Part shown: positions 51,934-60,604 of the stretch, piece by piece
Layout of the letters: each line of letters opens with the position of its first letter
How positions within the stretch are numbered: the first letter of the stretch is position 1
Notes under the pieces: model-generated
What the model saw: the letters and a program-made list of their open reading frames with translations, nothing else
Told to the model about the DNA's origin: nothing
Databases searched by the model: none
Origin: an uncultured Prevotella sp.
GTDB lineage: Bacteria; Bacteroidota; Bacteroidia; Bacteroidales; Bacteroidaceae
DNA length: 64,000 nucleotides
Direction of reading: 5' to 3'
NCBI GenBank assembly: GCA_934219025.1
Contig: CAKQDG010000003.1
Coordinates: 1 to 64,000, forward strand
Translations under genes and position numbers: made by a program

Positions 51934-53138
51934 ATATTTTACGAAGTCTTTGCTGTTCCAAGCGATACCCAAGTTCGGCAAGCTCACGCTTTTCTGCATC
52001 TGTAAGGTCTGAATATTCACTCGAGCCGTTCAGCCAATCCATAACTTCATTTACGCTAACTTGCGGCTCTAACAGATAATCCTTTAGCTTTTTCTTGTCT
52101 GTCCGTTCTATAAGTTGTCGGACTGTATCATCTTTCAGATAGTACTTTTCATCCGCTTTCTCTTGAAGTATATCCTTGATTACAAGTCCTCTGTCTTCCG
52201 GCTGCGGAATATCCGTCTGCAGTGGCGGTAAGGCAAATGGATCGTTCTCGTCATAGAACAATGAATCTCCTGCAACTTCCCTTGTTCTTATGTTAGTCCA
52301 ATAAATACGCCTTCTGTTTTGTGCCGATACCAAAGCTGAATTAATGTGAACACCGCGCACACCGATAGCGTGAGAAAGGCATCTTTCCCATTTCTCCAAC
52401 ATCTTGACGTTTTCAAGAAAGAAATAAATATCCGGATTATACTTACGTAATTCTGTAAGTATTCGCATGTATTCCCAAAACAGATAGGACTGACCTTCAA
52501 ACTGAAAGTTCTGTGATTTTAATTCAAGGTATCTTTTAAGGGTATAAATCTCTTCGCCTTTCTTTGTACTCATACCTTTCATCTTGCCGGAAAACGAAAA
52601 GTTAGTACACGGTGAGCCTCCCATAATTATATCGGGAACACCATATTTTTCTACAATTTCATCCACATTTAACTCCGTTACACTACCCAACTGGATAGTA
52701 TCGGGGAAGTTATGCTGCGTGTTGGCTATTGCGTATTTGTCTATTTCAGATGCAAGGTAAGTATCTATCTTTGCACCTATGCCACGGAGAGACATTTGCC
52801 CCCCCCGAAATTCCGTCAAACAAAGACAAAACCTTTATGTCGTTCAGTTTCTCTTTTGGTATGAAGCTGAAAATATACTTTATCGTCTCGATGTTCCACC
52901 CATTACCCAAGCCTTTGTATTGCTGTGTTTCAGATGTAATAAACTCGTAATCATGCGGCAGCGTTTGCAACTCCGCACACTCTTGCGGTGTTAGTCTACG
53001 TATTGCGGCAACATATTTTATTCCGTTCACCTCGAAGTCTATACCCTGCTTGTTGTCAGGCATGGAGCTTTGAAACTCTTTTAACTGCTTCTCTTTTACC
53101 TGTCGATAAATATCTCTTGCTATTTCTTCTTTTCCCAT
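51914..53138 (-). CDS. Circularly permuted cytosine-C5 DNA methyltransferase, phase-variable, currently frameshifted
   Basis: A G8 tract (52799-52806) splits the gene into a 130-codon N-terminal frame and the rest. With G7 it reads 407 residues: motif IX RRLTPQECAELQTLP (47-61), motif X YKGLGNGW...IKYIF (74-90), motif I KVLSLFDGISGG (102-113), motif IV GGSPCTNFSFSG with catalytic Cys177, ENV (242-244), motif VIII QNRRRIYW (273-280). IX-X before I-VIII is a circular permutation, as known for a few C5 methyltransferases. No TRD is recognisable between or after these motifs; the C-terminal 130 residues are helical and end KIYEDASV. It would transfer methyl from SAM to C5 of cytosine. OFF in this sequence. 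Confidence 0.85.
52799..52806 (-). repeat. G8 phase-variation tract in the methyltransferase gene
   Basis: Eight G on the minus strand at DGISGG in motif I, the SAM-binding loop. G7 keeps the frame into QMSLRGIGAK; G8 gives ANVSPWH and a stop. Slipped-strand mispairing would switch the enzyme on or off. Confidence 0.8.
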
Positions 53139-53320
53139 ATATTCAATACTAAATTATCCATAATAAAAGTAACAATAGTACCACTCTTTAAGTCAGGGCG
53201 TACCTGATAGGAACGCATAGATGAGCGGTTACACCACGTATTTCTTATTCCACTATCATACTCTTTTCTAAACTTTCGCCCCAACTCGTTACGATACTTA
53301 TTTAAGATGATTTCAACCAT
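53120..53320 (-). CDS. TRD cassette 0, upstream of the catalytic gene (readable)
   Basis: 66 residues, no tract. IILNKYRNELGRKFRKEY, SYQVRPDLKSGTIVT and LVLNIWEKKK. Paralogue of cassette 6. Its ATATGG-containing end includes the start of the methyltransferase, and its own ATG lies in the end of the preceding gene, so the catalytic gene itself sits inside the cassette series. Confidence 0.7.
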   Translation of the reverse strand: MVEIILNKYRNELGRKFRKEYDSGIRNTWCNRSSMRSYQVRPDLKSGTIVTFIMDNLVLNIWEKKK

Positions 53321-53814
53321 TTACTACACTTGATATCATGACGGTTGCAAGTTGCATCCTTCCCGTTAACAACCTCCACGTTTACATCTCCATAACAGTA
53401 CAATTCAAGATTACCGTCGTTTTTAATTATTACATTTGGCGTTTTGCAGATATACAGCTTACAAATGTTTCCACTTCGGTTATATATTACAGAACAATCC
53501 CCTACAACTAAATTTATGGTTGCAGTAAGGACAAACCCGGATTTAGGATTTACATACATAGTGCTTGTATATCCATCTTTGTTTCTTAGGTATTGACCGT
53601 GTACGTAATTTCTGAAAACGCTCTCTTCAAGATATTCCAAACTTACACCCCAGCCAAATGCCATAGCATCGGCAAGAAACTCTATACCATTGCTGTCAAG
53701 AACAAGATCCATGAGATCTTTCTCTGTCTTGCATGCATCCCATAAGTCTTTATACTTTCCACATAAGCCTAACTTTAGAGCATTTCTTTTTAATGACAGT
53801 AATTCATTCTTCAT
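53302..53814 (-). CDS. Hypothetical protein with beta-rich C-terminus
   Basis: 170 residues. A helical N-terminal half (LSLKRNALKLGLCGKYKDLW, LMDLVLDSNGIEFLADAMAFGWGV) and a beta-rich second half (NLVVGDCSVIYNRSGNICKLYIC). The first half is seen in many Bacteroides phage proteins of unknown role. Overlaps cassette 0 by 19 bp. Confidence 0.55.
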   Translation of the reverse strand: MKNELLSLKRNALKLGLCGKYKDLWDACKTEKDLMDLVLDSNGIEFLADAMAFGWGVSLEYLEESVFRNYVHGQYLRNKDGYTSTMYVNPKSGFVLTATINLVVGDCSVIYNRSGNICKLYICKTPNVIIKNDGNLELYCYGDVNVEVVNGKDATCNRHDIKCSKWLKSS

Positions 53815-53816
53815 AT

Positions 53817-54110
53817 TTAAAGCCTTTCTCTTATTCTGTTTAGATAAACAATATACGCTTTATCATACTCTATATACATTCTCGCCTTTTTTACGCACCT
53901 CATAACGCTACGTTGCGTTAAAGAAGTCATTAAGGCAAGTTGTCTATAACATACCGCATATCTGTCGTGGAGAATATATAGACACAAATTTCTTGCAGCA
54001 GCCCTCTTGAATGGAATGTTGCCGTTGCCGGTATATATTTCTTCATCGGATATTCCGACAGTAAAACATACAAGCTTTCTAACCTTTTCTTCTATATATT
54101 CTACCAACAT
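53817..54110 (-). CDS. DnaA domain IV-like DNA-binding protein
   Basis: 97 residues. RAAARNLCLYILHDRY, YRQLALMTSLTQRSVMRCVKKA follow the helix-turn-helix of DnaA domain IV (or related transposase/ClsN-type). Short stand-alone versions occur in phages as regulators or replication-inhibiting factors. Located in the modification operon. Confidence 0.6.
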   Translation of the reverse strand: MLVEYIEEKVRKLVCFTVGISDEEIYTGNGNIPFKRAAARNLCLYILHDRYAVCYRQLALMTSLTQRSVMRCVKKARMYIEYDKAYIVYLNRIRERL

Positions 54111-54449
54111 TTAGTGCTCCTTAAAAATATTTCCAAATATAGGCGACCACTGTTTTGCGTTTTCATCCAAAAAACCTCTTTCAACAAGCATATCACGCAT
54201 CACTTTAGGACAACTCGGCAATAAAATATGCGTTGAGTTGCTATTTTTCCCAGGATTCTTTACCTCAAACGCCTTAAGCATCAAATGAGGAATATCTGAA
54301 TGTTTGCGCTTTGTAATATAATTCTGAATAAACGGAATAAATATACCATCACATACAACACCCCGGGCATCCTCTGCTCGGACAATTCGACAATCTTTAA
54401 ATCTACCGAAGTCTATATCTATATAATCACCCGGATTAACCCACCCCAT
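54111..54449 (-). CDS. Hypothetical protein
   Basis: 112 residues. Beta-rich first half (GDYIDIDFGRFKDCRIVRAED, GVVCDGIFIPF) and helical end. Next gene starts 1 bp after its stop. Unrecognised. Confidence 0.5.
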   Translation of the reverse strand: MGWVNPGDYIDIDFGRFKDCRIVRAEDARGVVCDGIFIPFIQNYITKRKHSDIPHLMLKAFEVKNPGKNSNSTHILLPSCPKVMRDMLVERGFLDENAKQWSPIFGNIFKEH

Positions 54450-54450
54450 A

Positions 54451-55026
54451 TCAAACCTCCTTTTCTTTCTTTATTGCATCTACAACAATCTCGTTTGCTA
54501 TCGCTTGCTGCCCATGCTTAAAATCTTCTTTCAACTCAGCTTCTGTCTCTGGAGAAACCTCACTGTTCATAATATCATCAAGCTCTTTTGTCTTTTCTGT
54601 AAGATACTGCAAGCGTTCTTGTGAGAACTTTGCAGCTTCCTCCATATCAACAAAAGCAACAATGGGATGTGTAAGATTTGCTTCCGTCATAATTATTTCA
54701 GCATCAAGAATGTCCATATAAGTTACACCAGTACCCGGATATTCGTCTTTTTCGTGCCCCTTGGCTGCCTTGTGCATCTCTACAAGATTACAGAGCCATA
54801 CATAAAGGTTCGTTTCAACAACCTCTCCATTTATATTTACTGCCCAGGCTTTTGTTCTTACCTCAAAACCTGTGTGCGTGTGGAATATTGCAGCGTCTTT
54901 GAGTATCACAACAATAAAACGACCAAAATCCACAACGTCTTTTATTTTACTTTTATCAATACCGGTTATTGTATTTAGTAGCCCAGCATTGTTATCCACC
55001 TTTTTCTTCTTTGCTATCCTTGCCAT
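54451..55026 (-). CDS. Hypothetical protein
   Basis: 191 residues. Lys-rich start, DFGRFIVVILKDAAIFHTHTGF beta core, helical middle (VWLCNLVEMHKAAKGHE) and acidic helical C-terminus. May belong to virion or regulatory functions. Unrecognised. Confidence 0.5.
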   Translation of the reverse strand: MARIAKKKKVDNNAGLLNTITGIDKSKIKDVVDFGRFIVVILKDAAIFHTHTGFEVRTKAWAVNINGEVVETNLYVWLCNLVEMHKAAKGHEKDEYPGTGVTYMDILDAEIIMTEANLTHPIVAFVDMEEAAKFSQERLQYLTEKTKELDDIMNSEVSPETEAELKEDFKHGQQAIANEIVVDAIKKEKEV

Positions 55027-55038
55027 AATATTTTGATT

Positions 55039-55542
55039 TTATAAATTCTTCCTTCTTCCGTACTCACATATCAACGTTGCATCGCATTTATTGTCATCCA
55101 TATTCTTGCATTTCGGTGTCCGTCTGAAATCCACGTCAGGGAACAGTCGTCTTGCAGCGTTTATGGATGTCGGCTTGTTGTTTATGCTTTTCTTTCCGTC
55201 CTTGCTTTTATATACCTTGTCTTCCGTTATCCACATCTCCTTCTGCCATGTCTTAGGCGGCACGAGGTGATACGGAATACCCAAGGCGATAAGAAGTCCT
55301 TGCAACACCCCAAAAGTCTCTCCAAACGAGAATGTAGCCTTTGCCGATGAACCGAACACGGCATGGATACTCTCCATACAGCAGACGATTTCGCCCCCCG
55401 ACAATACAGCAGCATTTTTTAGGTATAGTACTACATCATAGTAGTCATTCTCCGCAATGGACAGAAAATCTATATCTTGCCCTTTTATAACTGTTATATA
55501 ACCCTTACTTCCCGGGTCAATGCCTATATATGTCTTACTCAT
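55039..55542 (-). CDS. RuvC-like Holliday junction resolvase
   Basis: 167 residues. Catalytic pattern IGIDPGSKG (D9), MESIHAVFG, and a final NKCDATLI acidic pair, as in RuvC-type nucleases. It would resolve recombination or replication junctions before packaging. Stop overlaps nothing; start overlaps the preceding gene by 8 bp. Confidence 0.8.
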   Translation of the reverse strand: MSKTYIGIDPGSKGYITVIKGQDIDFLSIAENDYYDVVLYLKNAAVLSGGEIVCCMESIHAVFGSSAKATFSFGETFGVLQGLLIALGIPYHLVPPKTWQKEMWITEDKVYKSKDGKKSINNKPTSINAARRLFPDVDFRRTPKCKNMDDNKCDATLICEYGRRKNL

Positions 55543-56113
55543 TTTTCAACAATTTTATTTCATCTTTAATATAAAACACCGCTTTCTCTAAATCCTCGAT
55601 ACGCTTTTCCCTTTCAGATTTATCCCCGTCAATCTTGCCTTTTCTCATCAAATACTTCAATGCATTTCCAATAGCAAAATCAAAATGCCTACAAATATCC
55701 AAAGGCTCAACACCGCACAAGTCCTTTAGCCAAGAGTAGTGGGACGGATGATTAACTTGCTCTTCCTTCGTTTCGATATATTCACATCCGTTTCGATGTA
55801 AGTTTGGCTTAATATCGGCAATAGTCCCATACTGCATAATAAAGTCAAGAAAAACATAATAAAACCTCTTCACTTCAAACATTTGGAGTGATACAGATGC
55901 AATATTGTGCGGTGCATTAATAATGAGTATCTGAAAAATTGGTTGTTGTTGAGACAGAAGAGTTATCTTATCACCGGAACACGTTTCTATATTTACGGCA
56001 TATCCACTCGGAAGCCAATCATCATCATGTATTTTTGCCTCTAAACGTATCTGTTCGTTTTCGTCCGGTAGTGTAAACCTTAATCCCTCTTTTATATCTT
56101 CTTTCTTAATCAT
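55535..56113 (-). CDS. Protein with C-terminal DUF3310-like domain
   Basis: 192 residues. The C-terminal part VNHPSHYSW, CGVEPLDICRHFDFAIGNALKYLMR matches DUF3310, frequent in phages and thought to relate to nucleotide metabolism. The first 110 residues are a separate beta-rich domain. Confidence 0.7.
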   Translation of the reverse strand: MIKKEDIKEGLRFTLPDENEQIRLEAKIHDDDWLPSGYAVNIETCSGDKITLLSQQQPIFQILIINAPHNIASVSLQMFEVKRFYYVFLDFIMQYGTIADIKPNLHRNGCEYIETKEEQVNHPSHYSWLKDLCGVEPLDICRHFDFAIGNALKYLMRKGKIDGDKSEREKRIEDLEKAVFYIKDEIKLLKNE

Positions 56114-56132
56114 ATCCTATTCCTCCTTGTCT

Positions 56133-57080
56133 TTAATCATCATCTTTAATGAAACTTTCCGATACAGGCTCTCTGAGATATTTCTTGAAATTACCTCCGT
56201 TTATCCACTTATTGTAAATATCCTCGCCATCACCCGACCTTTTTATCATATCTATGACTTTAAGCCAATTACGTTTTATGTGAGGGTATCTTTTGTTTTC
56301 TGTAATTTTCTGCCGAGGAGAGGATTCAGGACAACCCAAACATCCAATCCTTTTACACCCTCTATCATACAATTCGCAATGCCGTATATTGAGCGTATCA
56401 AGAAATCCCCAAACATCATCATCTGTCCAATTTATAATTGGAGAAATCAGTAAGCTTTCCTTCCCTCGAATACACCCCAATACACTTTCCTTGTCAATAT
56501 TGTAAATACCTATAGATGGTTTTCTTCCACGTTTTTCCTTATTACGCTTAACTCTAAAAGCATCCAATTCTTCAAGAGTTCCGCTAAATTTACGTCCACT
56601 TATTTCTACTTCCTTACGGTTAGACCGTTGAGTACTTTCTGAATGACGCACACCTATCAGTGTAACCTTTCCTGCCCCTGCACCTTCCTTAAAAACAGAG
56701 CAACACCATCTTATTTTTCTTGTTGGCAACAACTTACGTTTTATCGCCTCATTAAAAATACTTACATTTGGCTTTATCATCTCAACATCTGGATATTGTT
56801 GTCTAACAAAGCGTATCACTTCGGGCGGATCAACACTCGTGAGGTTCATGTGTGCCTGGAACTTTACTCCTGCCAACTTTGCTATATGGTAAAGACACTG
56901 ACTGTCCTTACCGCCACTGAAGGCGAGGAAATATCCGTTCTCGGAGTCGTAAGATGTTGCAAGACGCTCCGCCCTGCGAAGCAAAACTACGCTGTAAAGT
57001 ATTTTGCTCTGCATCTCAGAAGAAAACCTTTGAGTTATTTCCTTGTATGTAATATCCAGTTCGGAATTTATCATACACAA
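56133..57080 (-). CDS. PAPS reductase-family protein
   Basis: 315 residues. ATP-pyrophosphatase loop SGGKDS (55-60), a helical domain with RKIRWCCSVFKEGAG and IGVRHSES, then INWTDDDVWGFLDTLNIRHCELYDRG and a four-Cys segment (CKRIGCLGCPES). This is the PAPS reductase/DndC-like superfamily, seen in many phages. Members act in sulfur transfer to nucleotides or DNA; here it sits between methyltransferases, so DNA modification is possible but unproven. Confidence 0.7.
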   Translation of the reverse strand: MCMINSELDITYKEITQRFSSEMQSKILYSVVLLRRAERLATSYDSENGYFLAFSGGKDSQCLYHIAKLAGVKFQAHMNLTSVDPPEVIRFVRQQYPDVEMIKPNVSIFNEAIKRKLLPTRKIRWCCSVFKEGAGAGKVTLIGVRHSESTQRSNRKEVEISGRKFSGTLEELDAFRVKRNKEKRGRKPSIGIYNIDKESVLGCIRGKESLLISPIINWTDDDVWGFLDTLNIRHCELYDRGCKRIGCLGCPESSPRQKITENKRYPHIKRNWLKVIDMIKRSGDGEDIYNKWINGGNFKKYLREPVSESFIKDDD

Positions 57081-57091
57081 CGTGTTTAATT

Positions 57092-57718
57092 TTACAATGT
57101 TGGTAACTCTTTACCGTCCGTAGTTCCAAACAAGAACTCTGATGCTTTAGTTATGCGCCCATACTGCCCGATAACCTTAGAACGCTTCCGGTCTTTCATC
57201 TCCTTACCTGAGTTATCCAAATCCTCGCTACCATCAGCTCTGTAGTCCGTAGACACCTCACGTTCATCAAGAGCATTCTTCCTTACATCCTCTTCCAGGT
57301 TTCTTAGCTGCCTATCAATAAGAATATCACGTATGACGCAATTTAACTCCTCGCCTTTGGTTTCTCTAAGCAAACGCTTTTCAACCGGACACGAGGGCAT
57401 ATAAAGCTGTTCTGTGGCTTTTATTCTCTCCTTTTCGGGAACACTGAAAACACCATAGTCTTCAAGATATAGATACGGATAAATGTTCACTACACCCATA
57501 ACGGGAGACATTCTGCCGCAATCGAGGATAATATTAAGCAATCCATGACCGTTACGTCTTGCAATAGCGTAGCTCTCATCAAGATTACGCTTTCTGACAA
57601 GAATAACAGCCTCTATCCAAAAGTTGTCATCCTTACCCTTGCCTTTATATTGTTTTGGTAGCTCTTTCAGGTGTGCATTTTGAAGAGCCACCGCTAAAGA
57701 TTCTTCCTTTATTCTCAT
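57092..57718 (-). CDS. Hypothetical protein
   Basis: 208 residues, charged. Internal VRKRNLDESYAIARRNGHGLL and LYLEDYGVFSVPEKERIK. Ends with KASEFLFGTTDGKELP. Between the N6-methyltransferase-like and PAPS reductase-like genes. Unrecognised. Confidence 0.5.
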   Translation of the reverse strand: MRIKEESLAVALQNAHLKELPKQYKGKGKDDNFWIEAVILVRKRNLDESYAIARRNGHGLLNIILDCGRMSPVMGVVNIYPYLYLEDYGVFSVPEKERIKATEQLYMPSCPVEKRLLRETKGEELNCVIRDILIDRQLRNLEEDVRKNALDEREVSTDYRADGSEDLDNSGKEMKDRKRSKVIGQYGRITKASEFLFGTTDGKELPTL

Positions 57719-57719
57719 A

Positions 57720-58340
57720 CTATATCCATTTTACAACCGTATCGCCTTTATATCCCTTTTGCCACACAAACCAAGCATAACAGACGCAGCTATTTGTTTT
57801 GTACGTGCTGAAATCCCCGTTTCTTGCGCAATTCTGCCGCTCCGAGAACACATATACCGTCTTTGGCGGATTTGCATCAAAAAGCTTTCTTCTTGCTTTC
57901 CCTTCAAGAAACGTGAGTTTTAGGAACATCGCCACTTTATTTCCGTTAGGGATGTATGACAGAGCCTTTTCCGTAAACTCCTTTGCTTTTGAATATGGCG
58001 GATTGGTAATAATATCACCCATCCAACTTCCACTACCCGACAGAAAATCAAGAGTTTCATTGCCCATTCTGTCTACAATATCACTTTCGCGGACTTCCTT
58101 GCCGTATTCTTTCATCTTCTTTGACAGATGCCCTTCCCCACACGCAGGCTCCCATATCTTGTCAGAAAACTTTTCTCGCTTAAACAGCGCATCTATTGTT
58201 ACAGGGTCTGTAGCATAATAATCCCTTTCTGCTCTTTGCTCTTTTGAATGATTGGAAGCACCAATTATCTTGAACAAATCACCAGGCTTACCCTTCCAGT
58301 CCTTTTCACTCACTCGCAGCCTCCTTTCCTTTGTTTTCAA
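57720..58340 (-). CDS. N6-adenine DNA methyltransferase-like protein
   Basis: 206 residues. SAM-binding motif WEPACGEGH (63-71) and catalytic DIITNPPYSKAKEF with NPPY at 113-116 place it in the N6-adenine/N4-cytosine amino-methyltransferase class. It is short and has no obvious separate TRD. Methylating phage DNA against host restriction is the likely use. Confidence 0.75.
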   Translation of the reverse strand: MKTKERRLRVSEKDWKGKPGDLFKIIGASNHSKEQRAERDYYATDPVTIDALFKREKFSDKIWEPACGEGHLSKKMKEYGKEVRESDIVDRMGNETLDFLSGSGSWMGDIITNPPYSKAKEFTEKALSYIPNGNKVAMFLKLTFLEGKARRKLFDANPPKTVYVFSERQNCARNGDFSTYKTNSCVCYAWFVWQKGYKGDTVVKWI

Positions 58341-58869
58341 GCCATTTCTCTATTGTTGTATCATTCATAGAGAATGTCTTTCCGAATACATTAGTCAGCT
58401 TTATATCGCATTGCAGATACGGCAAGTCTTTGATAACATCACTTTTTGGCTCAACGGCATCCGTAATATAGAACAACGCCTTTCTTTGTCTGTAGTCATC
58501 ATGCCATAGTATTAAACACCCCTCCATCCTATCAAAGAAATCCGCCCAGGTATTATTCATGACAACTATCTGCTCCGATACAGACACAGATACGGGTAAT
58601 TCCGGATTACACCCAAACACATACAAAGACAGCGTAGATGATGTCTGTTCTCTTGTCGCTTTGTCCGCAATATAAACTCTTGCAGAATTACTCTCAGGAT
58701 AAGATTCTACATATACTCCCTTCTGTTTGCCAACAGCATTCAGTCCGGTCATGGATTTATATCTAATAAAGCCGTAATCATCCTCCAGACTTGTGTCTTT
58801 CTCGTCCAGAGCAACATAAACCCCGTCCTGCTTCTTGTATCTCCGTATGTAAAATTTCTTCTCTGCCAT
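58306..58869 (-). CDS. Hypothetical first gene of the modification operon
   Basis: 187 residues from the ATG at 58869, placed right after a promoter; the upstream start at 58920 would overlap the promoter. Basic beta-rich N-terminus (KKFYIRRYKKQDGVYVALDE) and mixed rest. Overlaps the methyltransferase gene by 35 bp. Unrecognised. Confidence 0.55.
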   Translation of the reverse strand: MAEKKFYIRRYKKQDGVYVALDEKDTSLEDDYGFIRYKSMTGLNAVGKQKGVYVESYPESNSARVYIADKATREQTSSTLSLYVFGCNPELPVSVSVSEQIVVMNNTWADFFDRMEGCLILWHDDYRQRKALFYITDAVEPKSDVIKDLPYLQCDIKLTNVFGKTFSMNDTTIEKWLENKGKEAASE

Positions 58870-58890
58870 GCTATATATATTTACACAATA

Positions 58891-58921
58891 CAAAGTTAAA
58901 TGCAATCCAAACAACAACAAA
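58891..58921 (-). promoter_or_regulatory. Promoter of the modification operon
   Basis: On the minus strand TTTG and TAACTTTG are 19 bp apart, an exact Bacteroidales consensus, 22 bp before the chosen ATG. Confidence 0.7.
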
Positions 58922-58929
58922 ACACATCT

Positions 58930-60604
58930 ATCTTCTATATATATATTATTATATTAATTTAACAATTATCGCATCTATATATATTAAAATATTTAACAAT
59001 GTACGCATATAGATAAGGGTTATCATATGTCTAACCATATATTATCATATAGTTCAATATATGTGTATACAATAGGAACAATGATAATATATGAACATAT
59101 ATAACCCTTATAGAAGTATAAACATACGAGCCGTCCGGACAACAGACCACAACACGGCAAAAACACAGAAAAGACAAAATAAGACGTTCTAAGACGTTTT
59201 CTTGCTACAAGACTTATAATTTACCACAGAAAACATAAAACTCGCTTAAAACGGCTTAAAAGTGGGTTAAATCGAATTTGACAACATGCGTGTACTTGCT
59301 GAAAAATAAAAAAATAAAAAAATTTTGAAAAAGAGCGGGTCCGGGTGCTGCTCCCTGGTTGCCGGGGGGGGGGGATGCAAACACGGCAAACACGGCAAAT
59401 ATAGACTACATGCAAGACGGTTATACTCTATATTGCAAGCGTAACGAACGTCATGCACACAATACAAGCGCATGTAAGCGCATTAAATAGCAAGTAAGTA
59501 CAATTACACGGAAACAACATACAAGCGTCTCTTATATGCGCTTACATGCAATTACAGATTATGCAACACGCATGTATATATGTAATAAGGCGAATTGCAC
59601 ACTATCTTACATATAACTTAATCGCACACGCTCTTATATTGCAGTGGGAGATATTTGCACTCGACATATACAACTGCAATTATACGCATATATATTATAT
59701 ATAATAGGTACACACACGCTAAAACACGTATATTTGTCAATATTTTCGAAAATAAACACTATTTCGTAAAAATAATCTGAGAAAAGCTTGCACGTATCAA
59801 AAAACCGCCGTATCTTTGCAACGTAAAATTTAAGGAACACGATTTATTAGCAAGAAATCAACCTTATATTACATGCGCTCTTTGACTTGCTTACAATACG
59901 CGGTGCAACGACATACATTATAGCATGCGGCGCGAGCGGCTGACAATTGCAGTTATACGTGTATAACAGCAAACAGGTACGACACAACGTGCGGTGCATA
60001 AGATATTGAGACTTAACGCGGTAATTATACTAATATACATATACGCATAACAGCAGCGTAATATAATATGCTGTTAGTCGTATAGTACTTAACTATATGG
60101 TTACTTATGCTACCAGACGGGCGGCGTCTGGATAATCTGAGTGTATAACAGCTAAATTATACACGTGCTAAGCAATAACACGTTAAACTAAAATGCAAAG
60201 GTAGGGTGCACAACGTACACCGTGCAACATTAATCTAATTAGCAATTACATCGCTATATATTACACTGATTATGATAGCTATCATAACAGCAACGATATA
60301 TACATATATCTAATTGCATGTAATTAGTGGTACGGCATGGTAGAGTCGTATGGTTATACCAATACAGATATGGAGTACATCAACGGATGGAAACGGCTGT
60401 ATATAACTATACAGATAGCTACTGAGTATAGGGGGCGGCTCCCTATAGTGCCACAATAATAAAACCCGCTACAATTGCAGCGGGCTGTACAATATACGGA
60501 TAATCCGCATAACTTGCACGATTTATTAGCATCTGCAAAGTTATTGCTATAATTCCGTATCTGCAATTAAGTAAACATTTATTAATAATTAAACAGATAC
60601 AATT
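58930..60604. other. 1.7 kb noncoding region rich in inverted repeats
   Basis: No credible gene on either strand. Short inverted repeats are dense, e.g. CAGACG/CGTCTG (about 60115-60131), CCCGCT/AGCGGG (60465-60484) and GATAGCTATC (60274-60283). ATAACAGC occurs four times (60023-60292). A G11 run is at 59364-59374. It could contain an origin, structured RNA or a long regulatory leader for the ATPase gene. Confidence 0.6.
59787..59818 (+). promoter_or_regulatory. Promoter-like sequence before the AAA+ gene
   Basis: CTTG, then 20 bp, then TATCTTTG (59811-59818) fits the Bacteroidales consensus loosely. If used, the transcript would have a leader of nearly 790 nt before the ATG at 60605. Confidence 0.5.

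Noticed and set aside
50336..53320. A shufflon or invertible cassette system
   Set aside because: All cassettes have the same orientation and I see no inverted repeats or recombinase next to them.
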